Assembly: GCA_035462375.1 (NCBI GenBank)
Contig: DATHUJ010000109.1
Span: 25,033-89,032, forward strand
DNA: 64,000 bases
Source of the DNA: DASTQL01 sp035462375
GTDB taxonomy: Bacteria; Actinomycetota; Actinomycetes; Jiangellales; Jiangellaceae
Direction of reading: 5' to 3'
A program made the position numbers and the translations under genes. Position 1 is the stretch's first letter; each line of letters opens with the position of its first letter. The notes below the pieces were generated by a model. It searched no databases. It saw only the letters and a list, made by a program, of their open reading frames with translations, and was not told the DNA's origin. Positions 1 to 8,035 of the stretch are shown one piece after another.

Positions 1-2
1 GC

Positions 3-1208
3 AAGGTCCTGCTGACCTACTGGAACACCGTCGCCTTCCAGTCCCTGTACGGGCGCACCTCGGGCTGGTCGCCGGGGCCCGACACCCCTCCGCCAGGCAA
101 GCGCCCGCTGCTCGACCGGTGGGCGCTGGCCGAGCTGAACCGCCTCGTCGCCGACGTCGACGCGGCCTACCAGGGCTTCGACGTCACCCGGGCGGGCGCC
201 CGGGCCGCGGCGTTCGTCGAGGACCTGTCGAACTGGTACGTCCGTCGCTCCCGGCGCCGCTTCTGGGAGGGCGACCCGGCGGCCCTCGCCACGCTCCACG
301 AGTGCCTGGCGGTGCTCACCCGGCTGCTCGCCCCGATGATCCCCTTCCTCACCGAGCGGGTGTGGCAGGACCTGGTGCGCAGCACCGACCCGGCGGCCGC
401 CGAGTCCGTCCACCTCACCGACTTCCCGGAGGCAGACACCCGCCTCGTGGACGACCGGCTGGCCGAGCAGGTGGCGCTGGCGCGCCGCCTGGTCGAGCTC
501 GGCCGGGCGGCGCGGGCCGAGGCGAAGGTGCGCACCCGCCAGCCGCTCGCCCGCGCGCTGGTGGGCGCCCCCGGCTGGGACGAGCTCCCGGAGGAGCTGC
601 GTGACCATGTCGCCGCCGAGCTCAACGTCGCCCGGCTCTCGCCGCTGACGGCCACGGGGGACACCCTGGTGGACGTCAGCGCCAAGGCGAACTTCCGCTC
701 CCTGGGTCGACGGTTCGCCAAGGACACCCCGCGAGTCGCGGCGGCGATCTCCGCCGCGGACGCGGCGACTCTGGCGGCGGGGATCCGGCGCGACGGCGAG
801 GCGGTCCTCGACGTCGAGGGGCTGGGACCGGTGCCCGTGACCGCGGAGGACGTGGTCGTCACGGAGACGCCTCGGGCGGGGTGGTCGGTGGCCCGCGAGG
901 GCGAGACGGTGGCCCTCGACCTCCGGCTCACGCCGGAACTCCTCCGCGCCGGCCTCGCGCGCGAGGTCGTGCGGCTGGTGCAGGACGCCCGCAAGTCCAG
1001 CGGCTACGACGTCTCCGACCGCGTGCACCTGGCCTGGGAGGCGACCGGAGAGCTCGCCGAGGCGCTGCGCGAGCACCGGGACCTGCTGGCCGAGGAGGTG
1101 CTCGCCCTGCGGGTGGAGGAGGGGCTGGCGGCCGTCCCGCTCGGCGACGGCACGACCCGCCGGCAGGAGGACGGGCTCGGCCTCACGTTCCACCTGCGGC
1201 GCGCCTGA
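3..1208 (+). CDS. ileS: Isoleucyl-tRNA synthetase, 3' part (type 2)
   Basis: This is the C-terminal ~401 residues of isoleucine-tRNA ligase, which charges tRNA-Ile in the cytoplasm. The frame is open at the left edge and begins with a WNT-type catalytic-domain end (TYWNTVAFQ). The anticodon-binding helical domain follows (RLLAPMIPFLTERVWQDL), then a KVRTRQPL segment and a long C-terminal extension resembling DUF5915 (AKANFRSLGRRF, ARKSSGYDVSDR). That extension is characteristic of the larger, eukaryote-like type-2 IleS found in actinobacteria, a class often less sensitive to mupirocin. The gene ends at TGA 1206-1208 and is convergent with divIVA; a small hairpin separates the two. The start and the Rossmann fold lie outside the window. 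Confidence 0.95.
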   Translation, partial: KVLLTYWNTVAFQSLYGRTSGWSPGPDTPPPGKRPLLDRWALAELNRLVADVDAAYQGFDVTRAGARAAAFVEDLSNWYVRRSRRRFWEGDPAALATLHECLAVLTRLLAPMIPFLTERVWQDLVRSTDPAAAESVHLTDFPEADTRLVDDRLAEQVALARRLVELGRAARAEAKVRTRQPLARALVGAPGWDELPEELRDHVAAELNVARLSPLTATGDTLVDVSAKANFRSLGRRFAKDTPRVAAAISAADAATLAAGIRRDGEAVLDVEGLGPVPVTAEDVVVTETPRAGWSVAREGETVALDLRLTPELLRAGLAREVVRLVQDARKSSGYDVSDRVHLAWEATGELAEALREHRDLLAEEVLALRVEEGLAAVPLGDGTTRRQEDGLGLTFHLRRA

Positions 1209-1222
1209 CCCAACGCGCGTGA

Positions 1223-1238
1223 CCCGGCCGGCGCCGGG
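1223..1238. terminator. Hairpin between ileS and divIVA
   Basis: CCCGGC, a four-base loop, then GCCGGG form a short GC stem in the 30-base gap between two convergent genes. There is no T-run, as is usual in high-GC actinobacteria, so it may act as a bidirectional terminator. The stem is short, so confidence is modest. Confidence 0.4.
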
Positions 1239-1964
1239 CTAGCGCTGCTCGTCCTCCAGCAGGCTGGAGACCGAGCGCATCGGCCCGGTCGAGGAGGCCG
1301 GTGCGGCGGCCTCGGTGAGCCCCGAGGTCTCGAGCTGGCGCAGCTGACCCTCGAGGTAGGCCTTCAGGCGGCTGCGGTACTCCCGCTCGAACGCCCGCAG
1401 GCCCTCGACCTGGGCCTCGAGGCGGTCGCGCTCGACCTCGAGCTCCGCGGAGAGCTCCTGCCGTCGCTGCTGGGTCTCACGCTCCAGGGAGTCCGCCCGC
1501 ATCCGGGCGTCCTGCTCGACCTGACCGGCCCGAGCCTTGCTCTCGCTGTCGAGCTGGTCCGCGCGCCGCCGGGCGTCGCCCAGCAGCTGGTCCGCCTCGG
1601 ACTTGGCGTCGGCCACCAGCTCGTCGGCCGTGCGCTGCGCGAGAGCCAGCACCTTGGCCGCGGCCTCGTGCGGGGCGCCGCCGCCCGACGGGGCCGCCGC
1701 GGCGACGGGAGCCTGCGGCTCCGGCGCCACGGGGACCGGCTCCGGCGCTCGCTGGGGGACCAGCGGCTCCACCGAGCCGGCGACGCCTCCGTCGCGGGTG
1801 ACCGCGGCCAGCTTCTCCCTCAGCTCGTCGTTCTCACGGAACAGGCGCGCGAGCTCGGCCTCGACCTCGTCCAGGAACTGGTCGACCTCCTCCATGTCGT
1901 AGCCCTCGCGGAGGCGGACGGTCGTGAACTCCTTGTTCTGGACGTCCTCGGGCGTCAGCGGCAT
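1239..1964 (-). CDS. divIVA: DivIVA/Wag31 polar growth and septum-site protein
   Basis: This 241-aa coiled-coil protein recruits the peptidoglycan elongation machinery to curved membrane at poles and septa in actinobacteria (Wag31/DivIVA). The N-terminal lipid-binding module is visible (MPLTPEDVQNKEF, then REGYDMEEVDQFLDEVE, residues 1-37). A Pro/Ala-rich linker follows at about 75-110, and then a long Glu/Arg/Ala coiled coil (about 110-215). The start at 1964 is set by MPLTPEDV, which matches the family, and by GAGGTGAC just upstream; an in-frame GTG at 2030 would add 22 unrelated residues. It is the last gene of the dcw cluster, after yggT. Confidence 0.95.
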   Translation of the reverse strand: MPLTPEDVQNKEFTTVRLREGYDMEEVDQFLDEVEAELARLFRENDELREKLAAVTRDGGVAGSVEPLVPQRAPEPVPVAPEPQAPVAAAAPSGGGAPHEAAAKVLALAQRTADELVADAKSEADQLLGDARRRADQLDSESKARAGQVEQDARMRADSLERETQQRRQELSAELEVERDRLEAQVEGLRAFEREYRSRLKAYLEGQLRQLETSGLTEAAAPASSTGPMRSVSSLLEDEQR

Positions 1965-2010
1965 AGCGTCACCTCGGGGTTGAGTTCGTGAAGGGGCCAA
2001 CGGTACCGCC

Positions 2011-2298
2011 TCACCGCGCGGAGCCGACAATCGTCAGGGCGATCTGCACGGCGATGATCAGCACGATGAACGCCAGGTCGAGGGCCACCGATCCCAGCTT
2101 CAACGGTGGGACGACCTTGCGAACCGCCTTGAGCGGCGGGTCGGTCACGGTGTAGACGGCCTCCAGGACGACCAGGATCGGGCCCTTGGGCTCCCACGAG
2201 CGCGCGAACAGGAAGACCCAGTCGAAGACCAGCCGGGCCAGCAGCGCGATGAAGAATAGCCACAGGACCACGTAGATGACCTGGCTGACGACCGCCAC
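2011..2298 (-). CDS. yggT: YggT family membrane protein
   Basis: This is a 95-aa integral membrane protein of the YggT family, with two hydrophobic segments (about residues 5-25 and 68-92) flanking a charged loop containing GPILVVLEAVYTVTDPPL and RKVVPPL. The PP motifs in the loop are the family hallmark. Its place between sepF and divIVA is conserved in actinobacteria and firmicutes. A role in septum assembly or envelope homeostasis is inferred from that position; the biochemical role is not established. The GTG start at 2298 has only a weak Shine-Dalgarno sequence. Confidence 0.9.
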   Translation of the reverse strand: MAVVSQVIYVVLWLFFIALLARLVFDWVFLFARSWEPKGPILVVLEAVYTVTDPPLKAVRKVVPPLKLGSVALDLAFIVLIIAVQIALTIVGSAR

Positions 2299-2359
2299 GG
2301 GACGGGAACCTACCTGACCTGGGCACGCCAGGTCGCAGCCGGGCCTCGCGCACGCAGGC

Positions 2360-2887
2360 TCAGCTCTGGTTGAAGAAACCGTTCTCGGCGATCCGCGCCT
2401 TCTCCTCCGCGGTCACCTGGACGTCGGACGGGGACAGCAGGAAGACCTTGGCGGTCACCCGCTCGATCGTCCCCCGCATGCCGAACACCAGCCCGGCCGC
2501 GAAGTCGACCAGACGCTTGGCGTCCCCGTCGTCCATCTCCGACAGGTTCATGATCACCGGCGTGCCGTCACGGAAGTGCTCGCCGATCGTGCGCGCCTCG
2601 TTGTAGGTGCGTGGGTGCAAGGTGGTGATCCGGGCCGGCTCCGCCCGCTGTGGGTGCGTCGCGACGGCGACGGGCCGGCGTTCGGCCAGGCTGGCCACGG
2701 TCGCCGACCGCCGCTCGGGCGCGGCCGCGGGCCGGGGACGCTCCGGCTCCTCGACGACGACGTCGTCATCGACGTCGTGGTCGTCGTAGCCGGTGGGGTA
2801 GTCGTAGTCCTCGCTGTAGTCGTCGTAGCGGCCCTGGTCCTCCACGAGGCCGAGGTAGACCGCCACCTTGCGCATTGCGCCGGCCAT
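2360..2887 (-). CDS. sepF: SepF cell-division protein
   Basis: This 175-aa FtsZ-binding protein anchors the Z-ring to the membrane in bacteria that lack FtsA/ZipA. The amphipathic N-terminal helix (MRKVAVYLGLVED) is followed by a long acidic Asp/Tyr stretch (about residues 20-55). A low-complexity Arg/Pro/Ala linker leads to the conserved dimerising core: RTYNEARTIGEHFRDG, VIMNLSEMDDGDAKRLVDFA, then RVTAKVFLLSP. The ATG at 2887 has AGGAGG nine bases upstream; an ATG at 2875 (MRKVAVYL) is an alternative. The order ftsZ-pgeF-yggS-sepF-yggT-divIVA is the standard actinobacterial one. Confidence 0.95.
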   Translation of the reverse strand: MAGAMRKVAVYLGLVEDQGRYDDYSEDYDYPTGYDDHDVDDDVVVEEPERPRPAAAPERRSATVASLAERRPVAVATHPQRAEPARITTLHPRTYNEARTIGEHFRDGTPVIMNLSEMDDGDAKRLVDFAAGLVFGMRGTIERVTAKVFLLSPSDVQVTAEEKARIAENGFFNQS

Positions 2888-2961
2888 GCTCCGAGTCCTC
2901 CTGCAGCTGGTCGTGGACGGTTGACGTTCCGGCCACCCGGGCGGTGACCCCGAGCCCGACC

Positions 2962-3657
2962 CTAGCCGTCGGGGGGTCGTGCACCGAGGATTGCGCTGCC
3001 GACACGCACGTGTGTCGCGCCGTGCTCCAGAGCCGCCTCGAGGTCCTCGCTCATCCCCGCCGACACCCACGTGGCTCCGGGGTGGTCGTCCCGGAGAGCC
3101 GCGGACACGCGGGCCAGCCGGGCGAAGGCGGGGCGGGGGTCGACCCCCAGCGGGGCCACCGCCATCACCCCTCCCAGGACCAGCCCCGGCGCCGATGCCA
3201 CCCGGTCGGCGACGGCGGCCACCTCGCCCGGCCGGGCACCGCCCCGTCCGGGCGCGTCGTCGAGCGCCACCTGGACCAACGCCGTGAGCGTGCGCCCGGC
3301 CGACCTCGCTCCCCGGGCCAGGGCGTCGACGAGCCGGACCCGGTCGAGGGAGTGGACGACGTCGGCGTAGCGGGCCACCGACCGGGCCTTGTTGGACTGC
3401 AGCTGCCCCACGAAGTGCCAGGCCACGTCGAGGTCGGCACACTCGCGGACCTTGGCGGACGCCTCCTGGTCACGGTTCTCCCCTACGTCGTGCACGCCGA
3501 GCGACGCGAGGAGGCGCACGTCGGAGGCCGGGAAGGTCTTGGTCACCACCACGAGCGTGATCTCGTCGCTGCTCCGTCCGCTGCGGTCGCAGGCGGCCTC
3601 GATGCGGGCGCGCACGGCCCCCAGGCCCGCCGCCAGCTGGTCCGCGCGGCTCGTCAC
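2962..3657 (-). CDS. yggS: YggS/PLPBP pyridoxal-phosphate homeostasis protein
   Basis: This is a 231-aa PLP-binding protein of the YggS/COG0325 family, a TIM-barrel relative of alanine racemase that buffers free PLP and has no known catalytic activity. The PLP lysine is in LVVVTKTFPASD. Other motifs are the glutamine-rich HFVGQLQSNKAR (with GENR upstream) and the phosphate-binding SAGMSEDLEAALEHGATHVRVGSAI near the C-terminus. Residues around VGENRDQEA fit the family. The GTG start at 3657 overlaps the pgeF stop by four bases (GTGA), which implies translational coupling. Confidence 0.95.
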   Translation of the reverse strand: MTSRADQLAAGLGAVRARIEAACDRSGRSSDEITLVVVTKTFPASDVRLLASLGVHDVGENRDQEASAKVRECADLDVAWHFVGQLQSNKARSVARYADVVHSLDRVRLVDALARGARSAGRTLTALVQVALDDAPGRGGARPGEVAAVADRVASAPGLVLGGVMAVAPLGVDPRPAFARLARVSAALRDDHPGATWVSAGMSEDLEAALEHGATHVRVGSAILGARPPDG

Positions 3658-4376
3658 TCGGCCCGCCAGGCCAGGCCGGCGTACCGCCCGGTCGTCGCGT
3701 CCCGGCGGTACGAGTAGAGGTCGGCCCGCTCCAGGCTGCAGCCGTCCAACCACGCGACCCGGACGCCGACCGCCACCAGCTGCTCGACGACGGCCGCGCC
3801 GACGTCGAGCGCGGGCGTCCCGCGACGCGTCACCGACCGGGCCACCGGCCACGCCTCGGCCACCTGGTCACGCATCGGTGCGGGCACCTCGTAGCAGCGC
3901 CCGCAGACGGCGGGTCCGACGCGCGCCAGCACGTCGCGTCCCCCCAGGTCCCGGACCGCCTGCACCAGCGCCTGGACCACCCCGGCGGCCATGCCCTGGC
4001 GGCCGGCGTGGGCGACACCGACCACCCCTGCCTCCGGGGCGGCCAGCAGCACGGGGACGCAGTCGGCCACCAGCACCGCCAGGAGGAGTCCCGGCGCGGC
4101 CGTGACGAGGGCGTCGGCACTCGGCGGCGGACCCGCCCACGGGCCCCGGACCTCCGCGACCTCAGCGCCGTGCACCTGGTTCGCCACCACGAACCGCCCG
4201 GAGGGCAACCGCAGGGCAGACAGCAGCCGTTCGCGGTTGTCGGTCACCGCTCCGGCGTCGTCGCCGACGTGGGCAGCGAGGTTGAGCGTGGCGTACGGGC
4301 CGGTGCTCGACCCGCCCCGGCGGTCGGTCACCGCCAGGCGGACCCCGCCGGGCAGCTCCTCGCGCCAGGCCAGCAC
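3654..4376 (-). CDS. pgeF: Laccase-domain (YfiH/PgeF) protein, peptidoglycan editing factor
   Basis: This is a 240-aa member of the multicopper-like DUF152/YfiH family. In E. coli the homologue removes wrongly incorporated L-Ser from muropeptides; human and bacterial members also act on purine nucleosides. Visible family motifs are TDRRGGSSTGPYATLNLAAHVGD, NQVHGAEV, a Zn-site cysteine/histidine set (VADCVPVLL, GVAHAGRQG), and GPAVCGRCYEVP. The GTG start at 4376 abuts the ftsZ stop. The position directly downstream of ftsZ fits a cell-wall quality-control role. Confidence 0.92.
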   Translation of the reverse strand: MLAWREELPGGVRLAVTDRRGGSSTGPYATLNLAAHVGDDAGAVTDNRERLLSALRLPSGRFVVANQVHGAEVAEVRGPWAGPPPSADALVTAAPGLLLAVLVADCVPVLLAAPEAGVVGVAHAGRQGMAAGVVQALVQAVRDLGGRDVLARVGPAVCGRCYEVPAPMRDQVAEAWPVARSVTRRGTPALDVGAAVVEQLVAVGVRVAWLDGCSLERADLYSYRRDATTGRYAGLAWRAE

Positions 4377-5651
4377 CTACTTGAGGAAGTCGGGCACATC
4401 GAGGTCGTCGTCACCCGCCGGCACGACCCGCCGCGGCGGCCCGGTCTCCTCGCGCCGGGACGTACCCGGTGTCCGCGGACCATGGTCCGCCGGTCCCCCC
4501 ACGGCGGAGGCGGTGGACGCCGACGTCGGCGCACCGGCACGCACCGGTGCCCCGGCCGGCTCCGCAGGCGTCTGCGGGCCTCCGGAGGCGTCGGTCCGAG
4601 AGGGATCCGTCGGGTCGTCCCCGGCGAGCCCCGGACGGCGGTCGGGCTCGCCGCTGCCGACGGCCACGCTGCGGCGGACGGCTCCCAGGTCGCGTCGCTT
4701 CTGCATGGCCCCGTCGAACCCGGCGGCGATCACCGTCACCCGCACCTCGTCGCCCAGCGCGTCGTCGATCACCGCGCCGAAGATGATGTTGGCCTCGTCG
4801 TGGGCGGCCTGGGCGACGAGGTTGGCCGCCTCGTTGATCTCGAACAGCCCGAGGTCGGAGCCGCCGGAGACCGACAGCAGCACGCCGAAGGCGCCGTCGA
4901 TGGAGGCCTCGAGCAGTGGGCTGGAGATCGCCATCTCCGCCGCCGCGACGGCCCGGTCCTCCCCCCGCGCCGAGCCGATCCCCATCAGGGCCGACCCGGC
5001 GTTGGACATCACCGACTTGACGTCGGCGAAGTCGAGGTTGATCAGCCCCGGCGTCGTGATCAGGTCGGTGATCCCCTGAACACCCGAGAGCAGCACCTGA
5101 TCGGCGCTCTTGAACGCGTCGAGGACGCTGACCTGTCGGTCGCTGATGGACAGCAACCGGTCGTTGGGGATGACGATGAGCGTGTCCACCTCCTCGCGCA
5201 GGGCCTCGATCCCGGCCTCGGACTGCAGCGCCCGGCGGCGACCCTCGAAGGTGAACGGCCGGGTCACCACTCCGATGGTCAGCGCGCCGAGGGAGCGGGC
5301 GATGCGCGCGACCACCGGGGCGCCGCCGGTGCCCGTGCCTCCGCCCTCCCCGGCCGTCACGAAGACCATGTCGGCGCCCTTGAGGACCTCCTCGACCTCC
5401 TCGGCGTGGTCCTCGGCGGCCTTGCGGCCGACGTCCGGGTTGGCCCCGGCGCCGAGGCCGCGCGTGAGCTCGCGCCCCACGTCGAGCTTGACGTCGGCGT
5501 CGCTCATGAGCAGCGCCTGCGCGTCGGTGTTGATCGCGATGAACTCGACGCCCTTGAGGCCGACCTCGATCATCCGGTTCACGGCGTTGACGCCGCCCCC
5601 GCCGATGCCGACGACCTTGATCACCGCGAGGTAGTTCTGCGGAGCAGCCAC
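4377..5651 (-). CDS. ftsZ: FtsZ, tubulin-like division GTPase
   Basis: This 424-aa protein polymerises with GTP to form the Z-ring. It has an N-terminal Rossmann GTPase domain with VGIGGGGVNAVNRM at the start and the tubulin signature GGGTGTG at residues 103-109. The T7 loop contains INLDFADV, followed by the C-terminal domain. A variable Pro/Ala/Gly-rich linker of about 80 residues then leads to the terminal peptide DDDLDVPDFLK, which binds SepF and other partners. The ATG at 5651 is preceded by a ~195-base gap with a TTGACA element, so ftsZ probably has its own promoter in addition to read-through from ftsQ. Confidence 0.98.
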   Translation of the reverse strand: MAAPQNYLAVIKVVGIGGGGVNAVNRMIEVGLKGVEFIAINTDAQALLMSDADVKLDVGRELTRGLGAGANPDVGRKAAEDHAEEVEEVLKGADMVFVTAGEGGGTGTGGAPVVARIARSLGALTIGVVTRPFTFEGRRRALQSEAGIEALREEVDTLIVIPNDRLLSISDRQVSVLDAFKSADQVLLSGVQGITDLITTPGLINLDFADVKSVMSNAGSALMGIGSARGEDRAVAAAEMAISSPLLEASIDGAFGVLLSVSGGSDLGLFEINEAANLVAQAAHDEANIIFGAVIDDALGDEVRVTVIAAGFDGAMQKRRDLGAVRRSVAVGSGEPDRRPGLAGDDPTDPSRTDASGGPQTPAEPAGAPVRAGAPTSASTASAVGGPADHGPRTPGTSRREETGPPRRVVPAGDDDLDVPDFLK

Positions 5652-5688
5652 GTCGCTTCGCCTCTCGCTCGAGCTCCGGTCCGAAAAC

Positions 5689-5723
5689 CCTTACCCTCAG
5701 GTAGAGGTTGATAGTTATGTCAA
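5689..5723 (-). promoter_or_regulatory. Putative ftsZ promoter/conserved upstream element
   Basis: Reading the minus strand, TTGACA (5718-5723) is followed by a run of TA-rich sequence (TAACTATCAACC) and then TACCTGAGGGTAAGGG, about 40-70 bases before the ftsZ start. This is the only clearly AT-rich stretch in the dcw cluster. Similar elements precede ftsZ in other actinobacteria. No -10 hexamer stands at the ideal spacing, so the exact promoter is uncertain. Confidence 0.5.
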
Positions 5724-5846
5724 CCTGAAGGCTGGGAGGAACGCTAGGCCCGCGTCCTCCGGCAACCCGGGCCGACACGCCGCACGACCCGAAATCGGAC
5801 CGTCGCCTCGACGAGGTCGGACAGCACCCGACGCACGTCGGCGTCG

Positions 5847-6614
5847 TCACGGTCGGACGGTCGGGCGCTCCGGCGCCGACACGTCGTAGGCCGAGGCCTG
5901 CTGGGCCAGCAGCGCGGTGAGGACCTCGGCCTTGCGGTCGGTGCGGTCGGGACCGCCCCAGCGGACGGACGAGCCGTCGTCCAGGACCAGCTCCACGTCG
6001 ACGTCGCTGGTCGCGCGGACGGTGGCCACGCGGGCGGCGAGCTCGGCGGGGAGGGCGGACAGGACCCCGACGGCGGCAGCGCGGGCCGGCGAGGCCCCCC
6101 CGTCCTCGGGTGCCTCCAGCCGGGGCAGCCCGTCGACCGGCTCCACCGGGGGGAAGACCGCCCCCGTCCGGTCCACCGCGCGGTCTCCGTCGGGGGTGCT
6201 CAGGCTCGCCAGCGGCACCCGGGGAGCCACCCGGACCACCAGGGTGGACGGCCAGACCCGGTCGACGTCGACCTCGGCGACGGCCGGGACGAGGGCGACC
6301 CGACCCGCCATGGCGCCGGTGTCGACCCGGGCGAGCGGGGTGCCGACCGGCGCGGCCGCGGCGGTCGCGACGTCGACCGCGAGCGGCTCGGGAGCCCCCT
6401 CGACGTGGACGTCCTCGAGCACGAGGAGGTCCGACCACCCGACCGCCCAGACCCCGGCACCGACGGCCGCCGCGGCCACCACCGCACCGACGGCCAGGAG
6501 CACCCGACCGGCCCGGTGCCGGCGGCTGCGGGCGGCGAACCGGCGGGCCGACGACCCGGACACCACACCGGTGGGGGTCGCGGCCCGGGTCCGCCGACGC
6601 GCGCGCGCCCTCAC
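5847..6614 (-). CDS. ftsQ: FtsQ divisome protein
   Basis: This 255-aa bitopic membrane protein links early and late divisome proteins (FtsQLB). A basic cytoplasmic tail (residues 1-35) precedes one transmembrane segment (about 38-62). The POTRA domain starts at LLVLEDVHVEGA, with PVGTPLARVDTGAMAGRVALVPAVAEVDVDRVWPS typical of the fold. The FtsQ beta domain follows (VRVAPRVPLA, RTGAVF). The GTG start at 6614 overlaps the murC stop (GTGA). Length is normal for actinobacteria. Confidence 0.93.
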   Translation of the reverse strand: MRARARRRTRAATPTGVVSGSSARRFAARSRRHRAGRVLLAVGAVVAAAAVGAGVWAVGWSDLLVLEDVHVEGAPEPLAVDVATAAAAPVGTPLARVDTGAMAGRVALVPAVAEVDVDRVWPSTLVVRVAPRVPLASLSTPDGDRAVDRTGAVFPPVEPVDGLPRLEAPEDGGASPARAAAVGVLSALPAELAARVATVRATSDVDVELVLDDGSSVRWGGPDRTDRKAEVLTALLAQQASAYDVSAPERPTVRP

Positions 6615-8035
6615 GTCGGCTGCCCGACGCGGCTGTCGAGGACCTCGAGCACCTCCGGACCGATGAGCGTCACGTCGCCCGCGCCGATGGTGAGGAGCAC
6701 GTCGCCGGGTCTGCTGCGGGCAGCGACCAGGCCGGGGACGGCGGACCAGGAAGGCTCGAACGTGACCCGGTCACCGGGGAGGGGGACGGCGCCGGCGACG
6801 AGGGCGCCGGTGACCCCGGGCTCGGGGTCCTCGCGCGCCGCGTAGACGTCCATGACGACGACGTCGTCGGCCAGCCCGAGGGCCCGGCCGAACTGCTCGG
6901 CGAAGATGCGCGTACGGCTGAACAGGTGTGGCTGGAAGACGGCGACGACGCGCCCCTCCCCGGCGACCGGGCGGGCGGCGCGCAGGACCGCCTCCACCTC
7001 GGTCGGGTGGTGCGCGTAGTCGTCGTAGACTCGCACGCCGTCGGCGACACCCTTGAGCTCGAAGCGCCGCCGCGTCCCGGTGAAGCCCTCGAGTCCCTCC
7101 CGCAGGTCGGCGCTGGGGAACCCGAGCACCAGCCCGGCGGTGAAGGCCGCTGCGGCGTTGAGCGCGTTGTGCTGGCCCGGCAGCCGCAGGGCCACCCGCC
7201 CCTGGCGACGGCCCCGGGCCACGAGCTCGAACGTGGAGCCGCTACCGCTGAGCTCGAGGTCGGCCACCCGGACGTCGGCGAGCTCTGAACGCCCGTAGGT
7301 CTGCACCTGGCCACCCCGGTCGCGGGCGCGCGCGGCCAGCCCGGCCGACCCAGGGTCGTCGGCGCACGCCACGAGGACGCCGTCGCGGACCCGGGCCGCG
7401 AAGGCGTCGAACGCGGCGACGTAGGCCTCCGGGGTGCCGTAGTTGTCCAGGTGGTCCGCCTCCACGTTGGTGACGACGGCGACCGCCGGTGAGTAGACCA
7501 GGAACGAGCCGTCGCTCTCGTCGGCCTCCGCCACGAAGACGTCCCCGCTGCCGTCGTGCGCGTTGGCGCCGGACTCGTTGAGGTTGCCGCCGATGGCGAA
7601 GGACGGGTCGGCGCCGCAGTGCTGCAGGGCGACCGTGAGCATCGACGTCGTCGTCGTCTTGCCGTGGGTGCCCGCCACGGCCGCGGCCCGGCGCCCGGCC
7701 ATCACGGCGGCGAGCGCCGCCGCCCGGGGCAGCACCCGGAGTCCCCGGTCCCGGGCCTCGAGCACCTCCGGGTTCGTGTCCCGGATGGCCGTGGACACCA
7801 CCACCGTGTCGGCGTCGGCGACGTGGTCCCTCGCATGGCCGACGTGCACGCCGGCGCCGAGGGCCCGCAGGCCGGCCAGGACGCTGGAGTCCTTGGCGTC
7901 GCTGCCGCTCACCGGGCAGCCGCGGGCGAGCAGGATCCGCGCGATGCCGGACATGCCCGCCCCGCCGATGCCGACGAAGTGGACCCGGCCCAGCTCCTCC
8001 GCGCTCAGCAGGCGCTCCGGCGGAGGGACGATCAC
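6611..8035 (-). CDS. murC: MurC, UDP-N-acetylmuramate-L-alanine ligase
   Basis: This 474-aa cytoplasmic ligase adds L-Ala to UDP-MurNAc with ATP, the first peptide step of peptidoglycan synthesis. It has an N-terminal Rossmann domain (VHFVGIGGAGMSGIA, residues 18-33) and the ATP-binding P-loop GTHGKTT at 122-128. The central domain contains EADESDGSF and TNVEADHLDNY, and the C-terminal domain contains YDDYAHHPTE and FQPHLFSRT. It starts at GTG 8035, overlapping the murG stop by four bases, and in turn overlaps ftsQ. Confidence 0.97.
   Translation of the reverse strand: MIVPPPERLLSAEELGRVHFVGIGGAGMSGIARILLARGCPVSGSDAKDSSVLAGLRALGAGVHVGHARDHVADADTVVVSTAIRDTNPEVLEARDRGLRVLPRAAALAAVMAGRRAAAVAGTHGKTTTTSMLTVALQHCGADPSFAIGGNLNESGANAHDGSGDVFVAEADESDGSFLVYSPAVAVVTNVEADHLDNYGTPEAYVAAFDAFAARVRDGVLVACADDPGSAGLAARARDRGGQVQTYGRSELADVRVADLELSGSGSTFELVARGRRQGRVALRLPGQHNALNAAAAFTAGLVLGFPSADLREGLEGFTGTRRRFELKGVADGVRVYDDYAHHPTEVEAVLRAARPVAGEGRVVAVFQPHLFSRTRIFAEQFGRALGLADDVVVMDVYAAREDPEPGVTGALVAGAVPLPGDRVTFEPSWSAVPGLVAARSRPGDVLLTIGAGDVTLIGPEVLEVLDSRVGQPT

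Noticed and set aside
4411..6438. 675-codon minus-strand frame across ftsZ and ftsQ
   Set aside because: It is out of frame with ftsZ/ftsQ, Arg/Gly-rich and without motifs.
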